DNA of 64,000 bases. It comes from Thiothrix sp. UBA5583 (GTDB lineage Bacteria; Pseudomonadota; Gammaproteobacteria; Thiotrichales; Thiotrichaceae). This document shows positions 59,790 to 64,000 of this stretch, piece after piece. The DNA lies in assembly GCA_002425225.1 (NCBI GenBank), contig DILV01000029.1, positions 51,693 through 115,692 on the forward strand, given 5' to 3'. Position numbers and translations under genes: made by a program. The notes beneath the pieces were generated by a model. The model did not search any database, was not told where the DNA came from, and saw only the letters and a list, made by a program, of their open reading frames with translations. Every line of letters begins with the position of its first letter. Within the stretch, counting starts at the first letter, position 1.

Positions 59790-60992
59790 TCAGTATAGCA
59801 GGAACGGCTGGCGTGCCTCCGCCCATGCCTGTTCATCCGGGATAGTCAGGGCATCCAGATCGGCGGGGCTGGCTTGCGCATCATCCACCCATTCACGCAG
59901 CAGCGGTGAGCCGTTGATCACGTCGATCGGCAGCTTGCCGAATGCGTATTCGTAAGGGAAATCACGCCACAACGCATAGTCGGGGTAAAGCTGGCGGATG
60001 GCCTTGAACGCCAGCGCCTGTACCCGCCAGGGGCGGAATGTCGCATAGTCGTAATGCGGCGCTTCCACATGGATTTGCACCCCGGCACACAGCTTGCCGA
60101 CATGCTTGTGGAAAGTCGGCTCAAACCAGCATTCGCGCAGGATGCAGCCGTGCAACCAGTGTGGCGCCATTGCCTGCATGGTGCGGATCACGGCACAGGC
60201 ATCAATGTCGGGTGCGCCGAACAACTCCAGCGGGCGGGTTGTGCCGCGCCCTTCGGAAAGGGTTGCGCCTTCCAGCATCACCGTCCCGGCGTAGCAACGC
60301 GCCATTGACAGGTTGGGCGCATTGGGGCTGGGGTTGACCCATTCACGTTCCCCCAGCGGCCAGCCGTAGCCGGGTTTGGATTCCGGTTGCCAGCCTTGCA
60401 GGGTAATCACGCGGTAATCAACATCCAGCTTGAGCTGGTCAATGAACCACAGGCCGAGTTCGCCCATGGTCAGACCGTGGCGCATCGGCATTGCACCCGC
60501 ACCGACGAAACTTTCCCACCCGGCACGCAAGCTCAGCCCTTCCACCGGGCGGCCTGCCGGGTTGGGGCGATCCAGCACCCACACCGACTTGCCGTGTTGC
60601 GCTGCCGCTTCCAGCACGTAACGCAGGGTGGTGATGAAGGTATAGATGCGGCAACCCAAGTCCTGCAAATCCACCAGCAGCACGTCGAACGTCGCCAGCA
60701 TTGCATCCGTGGGGCGGCGCACTTCCCCGTACAGGCTGAACACCGGGATGCCATGAATGGGGTCGAGGAAATCGGGCGATTCCATCATGTTGTCCTGCTT
60801 GTCGCCCTTGATGCCGTGCTGCGGGCCAAAGGCGGCAGTCAGTTGCACATCCGGCAAGGCGGCAATGGCATCCAGCGCGTGGGTCAGGTCGGGCGTGACC
60901 GAGGCGGGGTGTGCCAGCAGGGCAACGCGCTTGCCCGCCAAGGGCGCACGCAGGGTGGAATCATTGAGGAAGCGGTCAAGGCCAAATTTCAT
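59790..60992 (-). CDS. DUF1343 protein, NamZ-like exo-beta-N-acetylmuramidase family
   Basis: 400 residues from ATG 60992. GLDRFLND, KRVALLAHPASVTPD, AFGPQHGIKGDKQDNMMES, GIPVFSLYGEVRRPTDAML, VLLVDLQDLGCRIYTFITTLRYVLEAA, WVLDRPNPAGRPVEG and GRGTTRPLELFGAPDID are the DUF1343 signatures in order. Characterised members (NamZ) release N-acetylmuramic acid from peptidoglycan fragments. No signal peptide, so cytoplasmic recycling is likely. The start overlaps the end of the upstream gene. Confidence 0.92.
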   Translation of the reverse strand: MKFGLDRFLNDSTLRAPLAGKRVALLAHPASVTPDLTHALDAIAALPDVQLTAAFGPQHGIKGDKQDNMMESPDFLDPIHGIPVFSLYGEVRRPTDAMLATFDVLLVDLQDLGCRIYTFITTLRYVLEAAAQHGKSVWVLDRPNPAGRPVEGLSLRAGWESFVGAGAMPMRHGLTMGELGLWFIDQLKLDVDYRVITLQGWQPESKPGYGWPLGEREWVNPSPNAPNLSMARCYAGTVMLEGATLSEGRGTTRPLELFGAPDIDACAVIRTMQAMAPHWLHGCILRECWFEPTFHKHVGKLCAGVQIHVEAPHYDYATFRPWRVQALAFKAIRQLYPDYALWRDFPYEYAFGKLPIDVINGSPLLREWVDDAQASPADLDALTIPDEQAWAEARQPFLLY

Positions 60993-61584
60993 GGGTGAAT
61001 CCGTCACGGTGGTGGAAATCGGGGCGTTCGGTTGGGTGTGTTAGTGCCCAGTAGCATTTGCTGCCGTCGAGCAACGCGATGACAGCGGTAATGCCGAGTT
61101 GCCAGGGGGTTGCTGCGGGCAGGTTGGCGGGGGTGATGATGGCGCTAACAACAAACCCATCCCCAACCCTGCCCTTGTCAGGGAAGGGAGCAAGAGAGAG
61201 CGTGGGTGCGGCTGGGTCTTGCCATGCCAGCCGCTGCCGGTAGTCGCTGAAAGCATACGCCGCCCACTGACCGGAAGGGGAAAAGTTGAATTCGCGGTAG
61301 GCGCTGTCGCCCACGACACCGACGAAGGCTTCCAGACAGGTGTGTTCCCACAGGTTATCCGTGAACTGCGGGGGTTGCGCGGGGGGAATGCGTACCTGCG
61401 CCACATCACCGTGCAGGTGGTAGCACAGGCGCAGGCTGCCGTCAGGCTGGCGAGTGGCGTTGGCGTGCAGCGATAGATTGATTGGGCAGGGTGTGGCAGG
61501 GTGGCAGTGCAGCTCAAGCAAGGGTGGTTTCCCGACAATTTTGTAATTGGCGGGAAGTGTGTCGCAGTGCCGGGGGAAATGCAA
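60976..61584 (-). CDS. DOMON-like domain protein
   Basis: 202 residues: ELHCHPATPCPINLSLHANA, LRLCYHLHGDVAQVRIP, DNLWEHTCLEAFVGV, YREFNFSPSGQWAAYAFSDYRQ and WALTHPTERPDFHHRDGF are typical of the carbohydrate-binding DOMON-like family found beside NamZ genes. A segment APFPDKGRVGDGFVVS stems from a family A repeat fragment. The only usable start is TTG at 61584. It overlaps the DUF1343 gene (17 bp), suggesting coupling. Confidence 0.75.
   Translation of the reverse strand: MHFPRHCDTLPANYKIVGKPPLLELHCHPATPCPINLSLHANATRQPDGSLRLCYHLHGDVAQVRIPPAQPPQFTDNLWEHTCLEAFVGVVGDSAYREFNFSPSGQWAAYAFSDYRQRLAWQDPAAPTLSLAPFPDKGRVGDGFVVSAIITPANLPAATPWQLGITAVIALLDGSKCYWALTHPTERPDFHHRDGFTHEIWP
61153..61199. repeat. 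Palindromic repeat, family A partial copy
   Basis: One arm only: AACCCATCCCCAACC, then CCCTTGTCAGGGAAGGGAGC and AAGAGAGAG. It lies in frame inside the DOMON-like gene and adds residues there. Confidence 0.65.
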
Positions 61585-61596
61585 TTGCTGCGCGGC

Positions 61597-62151
61597 TTAG
61601 CGCCCCATGAAGGCATCCATTTGCACCATGCTGCGGATTTCTTCGTGCAGTTCGGGTGCGGGGGTGATGTTGCCGCTGGCGTCGACCTTGTTGCAACGGA
61701 TTGCACCGGGTGTGTTGGCGATACCACCGATCCGGCGTCCGCCCCAGAATACCTCGAAGCCGCGTGTGCCGCTCAGGTCGAGTTGCGCTGTCTGGATGCC
61801 AGCCCCGGCACAGTCGGCGGTAGCGACCGGGCTGTTGCTGCGGATGTGGGTGGTGAAGGAATCAATCAGGATGGCCTCTTCCCTGCCGCCTTGCGGGGCG
61901 AGTACCGCCGTCAGGCGCGAGTTGTTCCAGCGGTTGAGGCTGGAAGAGGCGCAGCTTGTGCCAATCGGCAGGTAATAGACCTTGATGTCATCGTCCGCCA
62001 CCCCGACCAGGCAGAGCGTGCCGCTATTGCTGAGGTTCTGGGTGGTATTGCCGGGGGTCTGGTTGTCACCGACAGGCGGGTTCGGCACACAGGCCGCGAG
62101 GGTGGCACACGCGCCCAGCAGCAGGACAGGCATGGTTTGACGGCTAAACAT
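61597..62151 (-). CDS. Lipoprotein of unknown function
   Basis: 184 residues from ATG 62151. Signal with lipobox ATLAAC (Cys 21), a Pro/Asn/Thr linker (PNPPVGDNQTPGNTTQN), then a mature domain with Cys pairs (LCLVGVADDDIKVYYLPIG, SCASSSLNRWNNSRLTA, TADCAGAGI, AIRCNKVD) that could form disulfides. No family recognised. It lies 12 bp before the DOMON-like gene on the same strand. Confidence 0.7.
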   Translation of the reverse strand: MFSRQTMPVLLLGACATLAACVPNPPVGDNQTPGNTTQNLSNSGTLCLVGVADDDIKVYYLPIGTSCASSSLNRWNNSRLTAVLAPQGGREEAILIDSFTTHIRSNSPVATADCAGAGIQTAQLDLSGTRGFEVFWGGRRIGGIANTPGAIRCNKVDASGNITPAPELHEEIRSMVQMDAFMGR

Positions 62152-62287
62152 GGGATGGCTCCTTGATGATGAATACCGGCTTAGACTGCGGGCGAGGGAA
62201 ATGGTTTGGGCTGGTGCGGTTTGAATCACCCGGCAGTTCCGGCTACTATCCTTGCTGTTGTCCCTTATGCATGACTTGTTGACGCTT

Positions 62288-63808
62288 ATGACCCCGCCCC
62301 CGCTGGAAATTGCCCTCGAACGCATCGACGAATGCCGCCGCACCCGCTCGACCGAACTGGATTTGAGCAAGCTCGGCCTGACGGAAATCCCCCCGCAGGT
62401 GTTTGAACTGACCTGGCTGGAAAAACTGGATGTGTCAGGATACTGGGTTAGAAGTCACAAATACGGGGACATCAGGGAAATCCCCCCATCCATTCAGCAA
62501 CTAACCAAGCTGACTGAATTCAATTGCGCCATTAACCAGATCAGCGACCTGTCGCCGCTCAGCGGCTTGCCTGCCTTGCAATCGCTTTCCTGTAGCTCTA
62601 ACCAGATCAGCGACCTGTCGCCACTCAGCGGCTTGCCTGCCTTGCAATCGCTTGACTGTGAGGACAATAAGATCAGCGATCTGTCGCCGCTCAGCGGCTT
62701 GACTGCCTTGCAATCGCTTCACTGTGGGGGCAATAAGATCAGCGACCTGTCGCCACTCAGCGGCTTGCCTGCCTTGCAATCGCTCACATGCTGGAGTAAC
62801 CAGATCAGCGGCCTGTCACCGCTCAGCAGCTTGCCTGCCTTGCAATCGCTTGACTGTGAGGGCAATAAGATCAGCGATCTGTCGCCGCTCAGCGGCTTGC
62901 CTGCCTTGCAATCGCTTGACTGTAGCTATAACCAGATCAGCGACCTGTCGCCCCTCAGCGGCTTGCCTGCTTTGCAAGCGCTTCACTGTGGGTCTAATGA
63001 AATCAATGATCTTTCCCCTATTGACCACTTGTTATTGTCAGGCCAGTTAAAAAAATTCTATTTTCATGACAGCCCTAAATCTGGCATTCCAGCAGTATTA
63101 CTAGGTGAAAGGGAAATTAATGATTGCCTCGAAAATGTCAAACATTATCGCCAAGCCATTCTGTCACATGGCTCAGTAACTCAAAAACAACTCAAAATCC
63201 AGTTGGTCGGTAACGGACGTGTGGGTAAAACCACACTGGCAATTGCCTTGGAGACAGGCAAACCTGTCAATCAAGACTGTGAGTCAACCCACGGCATCAC
63301 CATCAGCACCTTGCCCATGACGCTGTATGGCGAAGTTGAACCTCTCAACGTGCAATTATGGGATTTTGGCGGACAGGAAATATACCACGCCACCCACCGC
63401 CTGTTTCTTGCCAATGAATGCCTTTACCTGTTGCTATGGGCGGAAGAAACACCCGAAATACAGGAAGAAACCCGCCATCACGTTACCTACTGGTTGGAGT
63501 CAATTCATGACCTGAGTCCTGCCAGTACGGTTATTGTGGTAAAAAACCGCATTGATCTGGGCGAACAACAACCTGACCGCCCCGCTTTGCCACTTGAATT
63601 GCCGGGTGTTGAGCAAATAGAGGATTATGAAAAAATCTCGGCACGGAAATATTGGCGCATCGGCATTCTGGAAGAAAAAATCAGGGATATTGTTACCCGC
63701 AAGCTGCAACACAAAGTGACGTTGACGTTGCCAAAGCCTTGGGTAAAAGTACAGGAAACGCTGGAGAAACTCAAAAGTGAAGGGCAAACCGGGTGTGACC
63801 GGAAGTGA
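62288..63808 (+). CDS. LRR-Roc GTPase (ROCO-like) without COR domain
   Basis: 506 residues. The N-terminal helix (LEIALERIDECRRTRSTELDLSKLGLTEIP) is followed by seven near-identical 22-residue leucine-rich repeats (NQISDLSPLSGLPALQSLxC) and then a Roc GTPase: KIQLVGNGRVGKTTLAIAL (P-loop), THGITIST (switch I), LWDFGGQEIYHATHRLFL (switch II), VVKNRIDL (in place of NKxD). After LTLPKPWVKVQETLEKLKSE the protein ends, with no COR dimerisation domain or effector. An intact ROCO is usually much longer. TTG 62252 and ATG 62267 are alternative starts; none has a good ribosome site. Confidence 0.88.
   Translation: MTPPPLEIALERIDECRRTRSTELDLSKLGLTEIPPQVFELTWLEKLDVSGYWVRSHKYGDIREIPPSIQQLTKLTEFNCAINQISDLSPLSGLPALQSLSCSSNQISDLSPLSGLPALQSLDCEDNKISDLSPLSGLTALQSLHCGGNKISDLSPLSGLPALQSLTCWSNQISGLSPLSSLPALQSLDCEGNKISDLSPLSGLPALQSLDCSYNQISDLSPLSGLPALQALHCGSNEINDLSPIDHLLLSGQLKKFYFHDSPKSGIPAVLLGEREINDCLENVKHYRQAILSHGSVTQKQLKIQLVGNGRVGKTTLAIALETGKPVNQDCESTHGITISTLPMTLYGEVEPLNVQLWDFGGQEIYHATHRLFLANECLYLLLWAEETPEIQEETRHHVTYWLESIHDLSPASTVIVVKNRIDLGEQQPDRPALPLELPGVEQIEDYEKISARKYWRIGILEEKIRDIVTRKLQHKVTLTLPKPWVKVQETLEKLKSEGQTGCDRK
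62534..62995 (+). repeat. 66-bp tandem repeats encoding LRR units
   Basis: Seven consecutive 66-bp units, each coding one 22-residue leucine-rich repeat. The core GACCTGTCGCCGCTCAGCGG recurs almost unchanged at DNA level, with most variation in the last 4-5 codons. This implies recent duplication or conversion. Confidence 0.92.
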
Positions 63809-63830
63809 TGCTCTTTTTGCGGCTTCGCCG

Positions 63831-63951
63831 TTACCCCTCACCCCAACCCCGCACCCAGCCCCTTACAGGGTCGTCCCTCAAGGGGAGAGGGGCTAAAAAA
63901 CATCTTTCTTACTCCCCCTCGCCCCTTGAGGGGGCAGGGGGTGAGGGGTAA
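63831..63951. repeat. Palindromic repeat, family B copy 2
   Basis: About 121 bp with arms TTACCCCTCACCCC and GTGAGGGGTAA, flanked by the 8-bp direct repeat GTGATGCT (63805-63812 and 63960-63967). The rest of 63809-64000 shows no gene. Confidence 0.85.
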
Positions 63952-64000
63952 TTCGGAGGGTGATGCTGTCTAATTTTAAGCGGCATTGCAGGTAGCGAAG

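Noticed and set aside
62534..62995. Regular repeats resembling a CRISPR array
   Set aside because: The units are 66-bp in-frame LRR codons without spacers.
63809..63967. Family B repeat as the cause of the missing COR domain
   Set aside because: The stop codon lies in the left direct repeat, so the uninterrupted sequence would have had the same stop.
1..64000. tRNA, rRNA or prophage genes
   Set aside because: None recognised; the Gp37/Gp68-family protein at 20172 is a member of the TcmP pair and no other phage genes surround it.

Overview
The window looks like chromosome of a moderately GC-rich gammaproteobacterium, most likely a relative of Thiothrix or other Thiotrichales. This is inferred from protein flavour only (UbiJ, MsrPQ, YheS, several sigma-54 signals, large multidomain TIR/FGE and LRR-Roc proteins, abundant long palindromic repeats). 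I see no tRNA, rRNA, CRISPR array or complete insertion sequence.

Layout. 0-2.3 kb: the end of an EamA transporter, a small secreted protein, a catalytically degenerate SDR protein and a MarR regulator. 2.3-11.2 kb: a leftward type I restriction-modification cluster (hsdR, XRE-ImmA/IrrE, PIN, hsdM, toxin-antitoxin remnant, hsdS, small gene). 11.2-15.7 kb: two exported proteins of unknown role and a secreted nuclease. 15.9-21.3 kb: a plastic zone with toxin-antitoxin pairs, broken genes (Uma2, PaiB, GNAT) and a TcmP/three-Cys-motif pair. 21.3-33.5 kb: housekeeping and stress genes (gloA, TIM-barrel/DUF695, DUF4395, DMT transporters, DM13, tag, methionine gamma-lyase, yheS). 33.5-35 kb: a TIR-FGE protein whose C-terminus looks like a diversity-generating retroelement target. 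35-37.7 kb: msrPQ and a SCO protein. 37.7-44.5 kb: a candidate sigma-54-controlled surface-fibre locus. 44.7-54 kb: ubiJ and a second type I RM operon, with two DUF1016 nucleases on either side of hsdS. 54.5-55 kb: a predicted sigma-54-driven small RNA. 55-62 kb: a beta-helix protein, a DUF1428/VOC/YafY group, lipoproteins and a NamZ-like hydrolase. 62.3 kb to the end: an LRR-Roc GTPase.

How the genes may work together. The clearest candidate for an undescribed system is 37.7-44.5 kb. A CsgG/HfaB-like lipoprotein and a small exported protein lie behind a near-consensus sigma-54 promoter. A convergent secreted protein with exact 38-residue repeats has its own sigma-54 promoter. The gene directly upstream of it encodes an NtrC-type activator with Glu in place of the phospho-acceptor Asp, preceded by a hybrid histidine kinase and a FIST sensor. 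A curli- or holdfast-like fibre under FIST/two-component/sigma-54 control is the simplest reading. Second is a perfect sigma-54 consensus at 54750 followed by about 140 nt without a gene, two AAnAAnAA motifs and a terminator-like hairpin, which resembles a Crc/Hfq-titrating RNA of the CrcZ type. Two families of roughly 100-bp palindromic repeats recur through the window and in three places form part of coding sequences.
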